From a virus: a stretch of 23,374 bases of DNA. The notes below the pieces were generated by a model. That model worked only from the letters and a program-made list of their open reading frames with translations. It was not told the origin of the DNA and searched no databases. Every line of letters starts with the position of its first letter. Position 1 is the stretch's first letter. Both the position numbers and the translations under genes were made by a program. Positions 17,000 through 23,355 of the stretch are shown piece after piece. The stretch covers positions 1 to 23,374 of IMG/VR virus record IMGVR_UViG_3300027782_000374. One strand, given 5' to 3'.

Positions 17000-17287
17000 A
17001 TGTCTGAAAAAACAGCATTTGAAAAATGGAAAGAAAAAAACTATGAAAATACACAAAAAGAAAAAGAAGAAATAGCTAAAAAAATAATGGATAAGACAGT
17101 AAAGCCTTGGGATCTATTAAATCCAAATGCTCCAAGAAGCACAGATTTATTAGCAGAAGAAAGGTTTAATATTTGTTTGTCTTGCCCAGAAATAATAAAA
17201 TTTACAAAACAATGTAGGAAGTGTGGTTGTTTTATGGCAGCAAAAACAAAACTAGAGGCAGCAACTTGCCCATTAGGAAAGTGGTAA
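17000..17287 (+). CDS. Small multi-cysteine zinc-binding protein, DUF6171-like
   Basis: A 95-residue protein with a Lys/Glu-rich helical N-terminal half and a C-terminal cysteine cluster: C59 and C62 (ICLSCPEI), C72, C75 and C77 (CRKCGC), and C90 (TCPLGKW, the last residues). The signature R-F-x2-C-x2-C ... C-x2-C-G-C ... K ... C-P-x-G-K-W agrees with my recollection of the DUF6171 family of small phage and bacterial proteins of unknown function. Zinc binding is the natural reading of the cysteines; iron-sulfur binding is an alternative, considering the radical SAM gene nearby. AGGAG at 16989-16993 sets the ATG. It lies one base after the preceding gene and three bases before the dioxygenase gene, in the same operon. 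Confidence 0.75.
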   Translation: MSEKTAFEKWKEKNYENTQKEKEEIAKKIMDKTVKPWDLLNPNAPRSTDLLAEERFNICLSCPEIIKFTKQCRKCGCFMAAKTKLEAATCPLGKW

Positions 17288-17290
17288 AAA

Positions 17291-17890
17291 ATGATAAAAG
17301 AAGAAATAGCACCAGGAATAGTTGTATATCATAAAGTAATTCCTGAAAGTGAAAATCTATATAAAGATATTGAAGAAGGAATAATTTCTGCGGGATTAAG
17401 ATGGACAGAAGCCTCAGTAAAAGAATCTTCTGATCCAATGGTAAACACTAAAACAAGAGATACAAGCACCTTTGGTATTCCATATAAGGGTTATGTTGAA
17501 GATAAAATACCAGAAAATATGTCTGAAGAATTTTTTGCTAGCATCAATAATTTGTTTTTTAAAAACTTTGACCCCATAGAAAAAGACTATATGTCAACTT
17601 ATGGAATATTTTTAGATTGGCATGACACTTATGGAATATTAAAGTATGGTGCTGGTCAGTTCTTTAGTAATCATATAGATGATCATCCATCATATCACAG
17701 GAGAGTGTCTACTGTTTATTATTTAAATGATAATTACACGGGTGGAGAAATTAACTTCCCTCGTTTTAATATAACATTTAAACCAAAAGCTAATCAGATG
17801 ATAGTTTTTCCATCTACATATGTTTATAATCACTCAGTGTCTCCAGTTATTGAGGGAGAAAGGTATGCTGTTGTTAGTTGGCTTAAGTGA
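17291..17890 (+). CDS. 2OG-Fe(II) dioxygenase, prolyl-4-hydroxylase-like
   Basis: A 199-residue single-domain enzyme with the complete active-site set of the 2-oxoglutarate/Fe(II) oxygenase superfamily. The iron triad is H128, D130 (NHIDDH) and H181 (YNHSVSPV), and R191 (EGERYAVVSW) is placed to bind the 2-oxoglutarate carboxylate. Between them 'RRVSTVYYLND', 'TGGEINFPRF' and 'KPKANQMIVFPS' follow the prolyl-4-hydroxylase fold order. The expected reaction is hydroxylation of a protein side chain, proline being the best guess, using O2 and 2-oxoglutarate and releasing succinate and CO2. AGGAAAG at 17275-17281 serves as ribosome binding site. Its stop overlaps the radical SAM start (GTGA). Phages carry many such genes with unknown substrates, so the family is sure but the substrate is not. 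The Thr-Pro and PAPT linkers of the fibre encoded just upstream are attractive candidates. Confidence 0.9.
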   Translation: MIKEEIAPGIVVYHKVIPESENLYKDIEEGIISAGLRWTEASVKESSDPMVNTKTRDTSTFGIPYKGYVEDKIPENMSEEFFASINNLFFKNFDPIEKDYMSTYGIFLDWHDTYGILKYGAGQFFSNHIDDHPSYHRRVSTVYYLNDNYTGGEINFPRFNITFKPKANQMIVFPSTYVYNHSVSPVIEGERYAVVSWLK

Positions 17891-18822
17891 TTAAGTTAGT
17901 TCAGTTAGATCCTAATGGACTATGTAATCTTGGATGTTGGTTTTGTCCTGTAGCATATGAAGAAAATCCATTAATTGGAAGAAACACAATGTCTATTGAC
18001 ACTATTAGTTCTATCATAAAACAGCTTAAAGATGGAATTGGAGACTTTGTAGATCCTTCGTTTTCTTTTATTTATACCGCACATTATAATGAGGTATTGC
18101 TATATAAACACTTTAAGGAAATGCTTGACTTATTTAGAGAGCAAAAAATAAGGACCATGGTTCTTACAAACGGATCCCCACTAACAAAAGACAAAATGGA
18201 CATAATAAAAGAATACAAAGATGTAGTTGATTTAATTCATTTTAATACACCTTCTGCTGACGCAAACACCTGGGCAAAAATGACGGGGAAAAGTCCAAGT
18301 ATGCACCAAAGAGTAATGGATAACATTAGATATGCTATAGATAACTTTCCTAATCAAAAAATTTCAATGCAGGTTAATGGAATTAACGAGACCTCTCTTG
18401 GATACATGGAGTTGCTAGAAAATTCTCCAGAAATAGACTTAAATGATAATACTGGAGATACTGCTACTGCTGTTAAACAAATGAAAGAAAAATTTCCCGA
18501 AATTAATATTTCTACAAACACTGCATTAGTAGATAGAGCGGGATATCTTGATAAGCGTAAAATCATGAAAAATAAGATAAACATTAAAAGCAAAGTTGTT
18601 GGCTGCAATAATATGGGGGGAAGACCTGACACATGGATGCACATAAATGCAAATGGTTCTGTCTTTCTTTGTTGCAATGATTATGATTTTGAAACGGTAT
18701 TTGGCAATATCAATGAAACACCAATTAAATATATATGGGAAAGCCAAGAAAGACAAGACATGATCGCTAATTCTTATGAAAGCTTTTGTACAACATGCAT
18801 TCACGCAATCTGGCAGGAATAA
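17887..18822 (+). CDS. Radical SAM enzyme with SPASM-like C-terminus
   Basis: A 311-residue enzyme. C13, C17 and C20 in 'GLCNLGCWFCP' form the CX3CX2C motif that holds the [4Fe-4S] cluster cleaving S-adenosylmethionine to the 5'-deoxyadenosyl radical. The middle is an alternating helix/strand barrel (for example KIRTMVLTNGSPL). At the C-terminus C240, C262/C263 (SVFLCCNDYDF), C301 and C304 (FCTTC), with the intervening 'FGNINETPIKYIWES', follow the pattern of a SPASM/twitch auxiliary iron-sulfur domain, usual in enzymes modifying peptides or carbohydrates. The GTG start is chosen because it overlaps the dioxygenase stop (GTGA) and lies just before the first conserved strand; no good ribosome binding site is visible, so translation is probably coupled. 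The substrate cannot be told. Tight linkage to hydroxylase and glycosyltransferase suggests a shared target or donor sugar. Confidence 0.88.
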   Translation: MIKLVQLDPNGLCNLGCWFCPVAYEENPLIGRNTMSIDTISSIIKQLKDGIGDFVDPSFSFIYTAHYNEVLLYKHFKEMLDLFREQKIRTMVLTNGSPLTKDKMDIIKEYKDVVDLIHFNTPSADANTWAKMTGKSPSMHQRVMDNIRYAIDNFPNQKISMQVNGINETSLGYMELLENSPEIDLNDNTGDTATAVKQMKEKFPEINISTNTALVDRAGYLDKRKIMKNKINIKSKVVGCNNMGGRPDTWMHINANGSVFLCCNDYDFETVFGNINETPIKYIWESQERQDMIANSYESFCTTCIHAIWQE

Positions 18823-19736
18823 TGAAAAAAAGTATCTTTATTCAAATAACTTCTTATCATGACTATGAACTTGAAAAGACTATTAAGGATGCTATAAATA
18901 AATCTTCAGGAGAAACTGAATTAGTCTTTGGTGTACACTCAATATTTTATCAAGACAATTTATGGATAGAGCCAGTAAAACAAATACACAATGTTAAATT
19001 AATTGAAAGCAAAGCACCAGATAATATCGGCATGGGTCTTGGAAGATCTATTTCCCACAGCTTATACTCTGGAGAAGATTATTACTTTCAGATAGATGCT
19101 CATAGTAGATTTGATTTAAATTGGGATATTTTTTTAATAAATGAAATAAAAGCACATAAAGCTAATGGGTTTGAAAAACCACTTATAACTCAATATCCAA
19201 AACCATTTTGGTATGAAGGTGATATAGAAAAAACAAGAGATAACGAAGAAGTTGTTACCCAGTTTTACTGGAAATATAGGGACAGATTTAAAAATAATAG
19301 AACGCCAATGCAAGGTACTACATTAAATCCAAAGGGAAATAAATTTTCTATTTCTGTTTCCGGCGGATCTATATTTACAGAAGGAGAATTTTTAAAGCCA
19401 AATAATTTAATATTTGCTGACGGAGAAGAAATATTTATAGCAGCAAGAGCATACACTCACGGATATGACATGTTTGTGCCTAGCAAAATGTTTATGTTTC
19501 ACCTTTACTATAGAGATGAAGGAAAAAATAAAAGAAGAACTGTTTATTCGGATTGGCCACAACAAACAGATTATTTAGGAAAAATATCCTCTGATGAAAT
19601 AAAACTTGTTTTAACTGGAGATGGACTTGTTGGAGATGGTAGGCTTGGAAACAGTAGATATTTATGGGAATATGGAAAATTTGCTGGATTGGACTTTGTT
19701 AATGGAGAAATTATTAATAACTACTATGAGTTTTAA
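18822..19736 (+). CDS. Skp1-type GlcNAc-transferase-like glycosyltransferase (PF11397/GT60-like)
   Basis: A 304-residue glycosyltransferase. The opening 'KKSIFIQITSYHDYELEKTI', the segment 'GEDYYFQIDAHSRF' with the metal-binding D92-x-H94, 'KPLITQYPKPF', 'SVSGGSIFTEGEF', 'FADGEEIFIAARAYTHGYD' (E202/E203, H213) and 'MFHLYYR' (H227) match, in order, the family of the Skp1 GlcNAc-transferase (GlcNAc, PF11397; CAZy GT60). The best studied members add alpha-GlcNAc to a hydroxyproline made by a prolyl 4-hydroxylase. An ATG 36 bases upstream is in frame, but ATG at 18822 is preferred: it forms a TAATG overlap with the radical SAM stop, has GGCAGGA just before it, and places the family's first strand at the N-terminus. 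No signal peptide or membrane segment is visible, so it should act in the cytoplasm of the infected cell. Donor and acceptor are inferred, not shown. Confidence 0.85.
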   Translation: MKKSIFIQITSYHDYELEKTIKDAINKSSGETELVFGVHSIFYQDNLWIEPVKQIHNVKLIESKAPDNIGMGLGRSISHSLYSGEDYYFQIDAHSRFDLNWDIFLINEIKAHKANGFEKPLITQYPKPFWYEGDIEKTRDNEEVVTQFYWKYRDRFKNNRTPMQGTTLNPKGNKFSISVSGGSIFTEGEFLKPNNLIFADGEEIFIAARAYTHGYDMFVPSKMFMFHLYYRDEGKNKRRTVYSDWPQQTDYLGKISSDEIKLVLTGDGLVGDGRLGNSRYLWEYGKFAGLDFVNGEIINNYYEF

Positions 19737-19748
19737 TTCAGATATATG

Positions 19749-19757
19749 TGCTATAAT
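19749..19757 (+). promoter_or_regulatory. Extended -10 promoter before the small-protein and replication genes
   Basis: TGCTATAAT is a perfect -10 hexamer (19752-19757) with TGn extension in the 54-base gap after the glycosyltransferase gene. No convincing -35 exists, as at the 10600 promoter, whose TGGTATAATT it resembles. Transcription would begin near 19764, leaving a 27-base leader with the ribosome binding site AAAAGGGG at 19778-19785. A second possible -10, TATACT at 19771-19776, has no -35 and is less likely. This promoter could serve all genes to the end of the window. Confidence 0.5.
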
Positions 19758-19790
19758 TAAATATATTTTGTATACTTAAAAGGGGTAAAA

Positions 19791-19958
19791 ATGACTACAA
19801 AGCACGATCTAGTAATTACTGCGCTACAGCAGAGAATTGGCGAATTAGTTGCCAATTACGAAACACAGATAGCCATACTAAGGGCTGATATTACAATTAA
19901 TATGCAAGAACAGGAAGCATCAGAAGATGAAACTCCTGAGCTATACATAGCAGACTAA
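19791..19958 (+). CDS. Small helical protein of 55 residues
   Basis: A short gene starting MTTKHDLVITALQQRIGELV and ending PELYIAD. Residues 5-42 have a heptad-like spacing of Leu, Ile and Val (L7, I9, L12, I16, L19, I27, I30) and should form one long helix or coiled coil. The last 15 residues are acidic. A strong ribosome binding site (AAAAGGGG, 19778-19785) and an extended -10 promoter upstream support real expression. The reading frame has no competitor on either strand. It may be a small regulator or a scaffold that dimerises. I do not recognise the family and context gives no firm function. Confidence 0.7.
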   Translation: MTTKHDLVITALQQRIGELVANYETQIAILRADITINMQEQEASEDETPELYIAD

Positions 19959-19978
19959 AAAACAGTATTAAAATAAAT

Positions 19979-20170
19979 ATGTTAACTTGTAAACGATGCA
20001 CTGGTAGGATTTTTGTTGACAGACAATATACTTCTCAAATGCATATTGAGACCTACTGTGTGCGATGTGGTGAGAGAAAGTTTTATCATCCCCCGCAAGA
20101 AAGTAGGGAGGGCAGATGGCTACTGCTAAACGAAAAATACAGAGCGAAGAATACAATAACGAGTCTGTAA
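19979..20170 (+). CDS. Small zinc-ribbon protein
   Basis: A 63-residue protein with two CxxC knuckles, C4/C7 (LTCKRCTGRIF) and C27/C30 (TYCVRCGERKF), spaced as in a zinc ribbon. The middle 'VDRQYTSQMHIE' would be the connecting beta strands. It starts 20 bases after the previous stop, with no clear Shine-Dalgarno sequence; the A-rich upstream stretch may help initiation. Its last 55 bases overlap the start of the next gene in another frame, so residues after about 45 are under dual coding. Small zinc ribbons of this kind are common in phage early regions and usually bind nucleic acid or partner proteins, but this one has no known function. An antisense frame here lacks these features and is not a gene. 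Confidence 0.7.
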   Translation: MLTCKRCTGRIFVDRQYTSQMHIETYCVRCGERKFYHPPQESREGRWLLLNEKYRAKNTITSL

Positions 20171-20658
20171 TAAAAGGAAACCAAAAGATTTGGTTTTTAA
20201 ATGGTGACCTTGTTAGAATGCATCACAACTCCAGATCAACTGGAATGACTTCTTTTTATAACATTACAAAAGATAGACTTGAAACTTGTTTGCGTACTGA
20301 CTTTAGGCGCAACCGTGAAAGAGCATACACTATAACAGAAACGGCTATTCTTGTCAATAGACATAGAAAATATTTACCAAGACTAATTAAATCAGGAACT
20401 ATTCCTGGACCAACAGGTTCAAGAAAAGGCGGGGAACCAGGATGGCAAGTAAGAGCATACTATTCAGAATCACAAGTAAAAGAGATACGTGCTATACTTG
20501 CAAGTATACATATTGGACAACCAAGAAGAGACAAATTAATAACAAATAACATGACTCCTACTAGTCAAGAATTGACAAGGCGAATGGGAGATGGTATTCT
20601 TACATATACAAAGACAGAAGACGGAAGATTTATTCCAACTTGGTCAGAGAGCATTTAA
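20116..20658 (+). CDS. MerR-type helix-turn-helix DNA-binding protein
   Basis: A 180-residue basic protein. Residues 71-99 (YTITETAILVNRHRKYLPRL, then IKSGTIPGP) followed by 'YYSESQVKEIRAILA' (115-129) show the MerR/excisionase-type winged helix: a recognition helix, a short wing and the 'Y.S..QV..I' helix. The first 65 residues hold 'KIWFLNGDLVRMHHNSRSTG' and 'YNITKDRLETCLRTDFRRNR', probably a second, beta-rich element. No effector domain or dimerisation coiled coil is obvious at the C-terminus. The ATG is set by GGGAGG at 20106-20111 and lies inside the end of the zinc-ribbon gene. Position ahead of helicase and primase suggests regulation of early transcription or recognition of a replication site. 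The DNA-binding call is sound; the target is unknown. Confidence 0.75.
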   Translation: MATAKRKIQSEEYNNESVIKGNQKIWFLNGDLVRMHHNSRSTGMTSFYNITKDRLETCLRTDFRRNRERAYTITETAILVNRHRKYLPRLIKSGTIPGPTGSRKGGEPGWQVRAYYSESQVKEIRAILASIHIGQPRRDKLITNNMTPTSQELTRRMGDGILTYTKTEDGRFIPTWSESI

Positions 20659-20676
20659 AATAGGAATGGGTGGATA

Positions 20677-20886
20677 ATGGAAAACGATTCAACAAAGGTA
20701 AACGTAACACTTGGATATACTCTTAACCTGGGAAATTTCCAGTCACTAAGACTTGACCTTGGAGTTATTGATAATGCACGTAATGGTGAAACAGTAGACC
20801 AGGCTTTTAATCGTGTATATAAGTTTGTAGAAGATAAGCTTACAGAGAAGATCAAAGAAGCACAAGAAGAGGCATCTGAAGGATAA
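20677..20886 (+). CDS. Small acidic protein of unknown function in the replication module
   Basis: A 69-residue protein with a beta-rich first half (KVNVTLGYTLNLGNFQSLRL, then DLGVID) and an amphipathic helix (VDQAFNRVYKFVEDKLTEKI) with an acidic end. Similar small proteins appear next to helicase genes in other phages as far as I remember, without a known role. GGGTGG at 20668-20673 is the ribosome binding site. The stop overlaps the next ATG (TAATG), so it is translated together with the following gene. It could be an accessory to the replisome; there is no direct evidence. Confidence 0.65.
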   Translation: MENDSTKVNVTLGYTLNLGNFQSLRLDLGVIDNARNGETVDQAFNRVYKFVEDKLTEKIKEAQEEASEG

Positions 20887-21194
20887 TGGCTGAACGCAAA
20901 GACAGAATGGCTTTGCTCAGTAGATACTCAAAATTACATACAGCAAAATATGAAACAAAACCATCTCTAAACCTAAACGTAGAACAATGGGCAGCAGATG
21001 GGCTAGTTGAGTCCTACGGAATTTCCCAATGCTATGATCTGCTAGATTATTACTTTTCTGTTGCACAAGAAACAAGTTGGAATTACTTTGCTTATAATGC
21101 AGAAAAAATTCTTAATGGTAAACTAGAAGTAGAAGAAGATATTAAACAAAGAGAAGAATTAAGAAAAAAAGCAAAGGAGTGGCTGAGTGAATAA
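20886..21194 (+). CDS. Small helical protein, possible helicase loader
   Basis: A 102-residue, predominantly helical, charged protein lying directly upstream of and overlapping the DnaB-type helicase gene by eight bases. Features are 'LNLNVEQWAADGLVESYGIS', 'CYDLLDYYFSVAQETSWNYF', 'NAEKILNGK' and a Lys/Glu-rich C-terminal helix. Small helical proteins encoded immediately before a phage replicative helicase are often loaders or replisome organisers (SPP1 G39P or DnaD-like), and the Tyr/Trp-rich middle is loosely reminiscent of DnaD C-terminal domains. I cannot make a family match; the loader idea is from gene order. The ATG overlaps the previous stop (TAATG). Confidence 0.65.
   Translation: MAERKDRMALLSRYSKLHTAKYETKPSLNLNVEQWAADGLVESYGISQCYDLLDYYFSVAQETSWNYFAYNAEKILNGKLEVEEDIKQREELRKKAKEWLSE
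21173..21179 (+). promoter_or_regulatory. Ribosome binding site that sets the GTG start of the helicase
   Basis: AAAGGAG, seven bases before GTG at 21187, lies within the end of the upstream gene and is the strongest Shine-Dalgarno sequence in reach. It supports the GTG start and the eight-base gene overlap. Confidence 0.7.
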
Positions 21195-22410
21195 TACAGA
21201 AGCAAAAGTAATCTCAGCGGTCCTAGCAGATAAACAGCTTCATGTTTTGTTGCAGGCAAATGTAGAGACACTGCTTCGTACTCACAATGATGTATGGAAT
21301 TTTATTAGACTATACGCTGAAAATAATGGAACAGTACCCCCAACATCTTTAGTTGTAGAAAAGTTTAGAGACTTTCAGCCAGTACAAGGAATTGGTGCAA
21401 CTAAACATCACCTTGAAGAACTCCAAACAGAATATTTAAATGATAGTCTTAAAGACATTCTAAGATCCGCAGCAGGCGAAGTTCAAAGTGGGCAAGGCTC
21501 AATAGCCCTTGAAGAATTAATTACAAAGACTTCGCAGTTAAAGAAAAACACTTCATCAATTCGTGATATTGATGCAACAGATATTGACTCTGCTGTTGCA
21601 TATTTTAAAAATGTTAAAGAACAGCAGGCACTTGGTCACAGAGGAATTAAAACAGGTTTGCCAGGGTTTGATAATTACTTACCTTCTGGAATTATGCCAG
21701 GGCAGCTAGGAGTCTTTCTAGCATACCCAGGTATAGGAAAGTCATGGATGGCTCTATACTTTGCTGTACAGGCCTGGAAGCAAGGTAAAACACCCCTTGT
21801 AATCTCTCTTGAGATGAGTGAAACAGAAGTTCGCAACCGTGCATTTACCATTATGGGAGAAGGTCTTTGGTCACACCGTAAACTTTCAAATGGTGAAGTT
21901 GAACTTGACATGATGAAGAAATGGCATGCAGATAAAATTGAGGGTCGTCCACCATTTCATATTATTTCTAACGATTCTGGTGGAGAGGTAACCCCTTCAG
22001 TTATTCGTGGAAAGCTAGACCAGTATAAACCAGACTTCGTTATAGTAGATTATCTTCAGTTAATGTCTCCAAATCAAAAATCTGATAATGAAACGGTACG
22101 AATGAAGAACCTTTCAAGAGAACTTAAATTAATGGCTATTAGTGAAGAAGTGCCTATCATATCTATTTCATCTGCTACCCCAGATGATGCAAAAGATATG
22201 TCCAGCGTTCCAACCCTTGGACAAACTTCTTGGTCAAGACAGATTGCCTACGATGCTGACTGGGTATTAGCAATGGGTCGTGCAAGCAATAGTGATGTTA
22301 TTGAGTGTGCTTTTAGAAAGAATCGTAATGGTTTTATGGGTGATTTTCTAGTTCAATGTGATTTTGATAAGGGCTATTATCGTTATAAGGATTTTGAAGA
22401 TGGCAAGTAA
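21187..22410 (+). CDS. DnaB-type replicative DNA helicase
   Basis: A 407-residue helicase that should unwind the phage replication fork as a hexamer. The N-terminal helical domain (about 1-120) is short and has the 'EAKVISAVLAD' start of DnaB N-domains. The RecA-like C-domain has Walker A at 179-186 (AYPGIGKS), the catalytic E209 in 'VISLEMSETEVRNR', Walker B with D288 in 'FVIVDYLQLM', 'IAYDADWVLAMGR' and the 'RKNRNGFMG' arginine-finger region. One motif departs from the norm: where DnaB has a conserved 'SQLNR' strand end, this protein reads 'SISSATPDD', and the 'DLRESG' segment is replaced by 'TSWSRQ'. It starts with GTG preceded by AAAGGAG and overlaps both neighbours. It is shorter than bacterial DnaB (about 470 residues), mainly in the N-domain. 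Confidence 0.93.
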   Translation: MNNTEAKVISAVLADKQLHVLLQANVETLLRTHNDVWNFIRLYAENNGTVPPTSLVVEKFRDFQPVQGIGATKHHLEELQTEYLNDSLKDILRSAAGEVQSGQGSIALEELITKTSQLKKNTSSIRDIDATDIDSAVAYFKNVKEQQALGHRGIKTGLPGFDNYLPSGIMPGQLGVFLAYPGIGKSWMALYFAVQAWKQGKTPLVISLEMSETEVRNRAFTIMGEGLWSHRKLSNGEVELDMMKKWHADKIEGRPPFHIISNDSGGEVTPSVIRGKLDQYKPDFVIVDYLQLMSPNQKSDNETVRMKNLSRELKLMAISEEVPIISISSATPDDAKDMSSVPTLGQTSWSRQIAYDADWVLAMGRASNSDVIECAFRKNRNGFMGDFLVQCDFDKGYYRYKDFEDGK

Positions 22411-23326
22411 AGATATATATACAGAAGATCAAATTCGTCGTGTTCTTAATGGAGCAGGAATTGATATAGAGGCTGAGTTTGGTTCTGACTTTATTATATT
22501 TTGTCCATATCACAATAATAATAGAACACCTGCAGGAGAAGTTTCAAAAGAATCTGGCCTATTCTTTTGTTTTGGCTGTCAAGTAACAAAAAATTTAACT
22601 GAGTTAATTATGTTTATGTCAAATAGGACATACTTTGAGGCAGTTCGTTATATAAAAAGCAAGGAGCAGGAGTTAAACCTTTCTTCTGTAATCAATAAAG
22701 CTTTATATGCTCCAGCCGACTTTGTTCAGTATGACGAACTACTAATTAAAAGACTAAATAATCAAGCAATTGAATCACCAAGAGCAATGAGATATTTTGA
22801 GGGTCGCAGCATAACAAAAGATTCTGTGGTAAAATTTAATTTAGGTTTTTCAGAAAAACAAGACTCGGTAACAATACCAATGTCAACTCCAGATGGAATG
22901 TGTATTGGTTTTGTTGCTAGAACAATTGAAGGCAAAGACTTTAAGAATACCCCAGGGTTGCCAAAAAGTAAGATTTTGTTTAACTTGCACAGAGTTAAAA
23001 CATCAACAACAGTCTATGTAGTTGAATCATCATTTGATGCTATTAGACTTGATCAAGTAGGTTTTCCAGCAGTTGCAACACTGGGAGCTAATGTATCTGC
23101 ATCACAGATTAAACTATTAGCAAAGTACTTCAATAATGTTGTGCTTGTTGCAGACAATGATGAGGCTGGCTCTATCATGAAAGATAAACTAGTTGAAAAG
23201 CTAGGCCACCTTGTTACAGTAATACAGCTAGATAAAAAATACAAAGATATAGGCGATATGGATGATGAAGCAATTAAAAAGTTGGAGTTCCAATTTGACA
23301 ATTCAATCATTACCATGCTAAAATAA
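22400..23326 (+). CDS. DnaG-type primase, compact form
   Basis: A 308-residue primase making RNA primers for lagging-strand synthesis. A CHCC zinc finger is at C35, H38 (FCPYHNNNRTP), C57 and C60 (FFCFGCQ). 'YFEGRSITKDSVVKFNLGFS' (about 130-150) and 'GFVARTIEGKDFKNTPG' belong to the catalytic core. The Toprim part has E209 in 'VVESSFDAIRL' and D252/D254 in 'VLVADNDEAGSIM'. It ends soon after Toprim, so the C-terminal helicase-binding domain of bacterial DnaG is missing and contact with the helicase must be made differently. An in-frame ATG exists 42 bases upstream, but the ATG at 22400 is preferred: it overlaps the helicase stop, follows an AAGG at 22387-22390, and gives MASKDIYTEDQI, matching where DnaG proteins begin. 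Confidence 0.92.
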   Translation: MASKDIYTEDQIRRVLNGAGIDIEAEFGSDFIIFCPYHNNNRTPAGEVSKESGLFFCFGCQVTKNLTELIMFMSNRTYFEAVRYIKSKEQELNLSSVINKALYAPADFVQYDELLIKRLNNQAIESPRAMRYFEGRSITKDSVVKFNLGFSEKQDSVTIPMSTPDGMCIGFVARTIEGKDFKNTPGLPKSKILFNLHRVKTSTTVYVVESSFDAIRLDQVGFPAVATLGANVSASQIKLLAKYFNNVVLVADNDEAGSIMKDKLVEKLGHLVTVIQLDKKYKDIGDMDDEAIKKLEFQFDNSIITMLK

Positions 23327-23355
23327 AAACATAACAAACACAGGAGAAAAATAAA

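Noticed and set aside
18786-18821. Upstream ATG giving a 316-residue glycosyltransferase
   Set aside because: The extra 12 residues lie within the cysteine end of the radical SAM gene, lack a ribosome binding site and precede the family's first conserved strand.
19737-19790. Terminator after the glycosyltransferase gene
   Set aside because: The gap is AT-rich with short ATATAT matches but has no stable GC-containing stem followed by a T run; promoter elements explain it better.
22358-22399. Upstream ATG giving a 322-residue primase
   Set aside because: The extra 14 residues are an Ile/Arg-rich out-of-frame reading of the helicase C-terminus and do not resemble a primase N-terminus.
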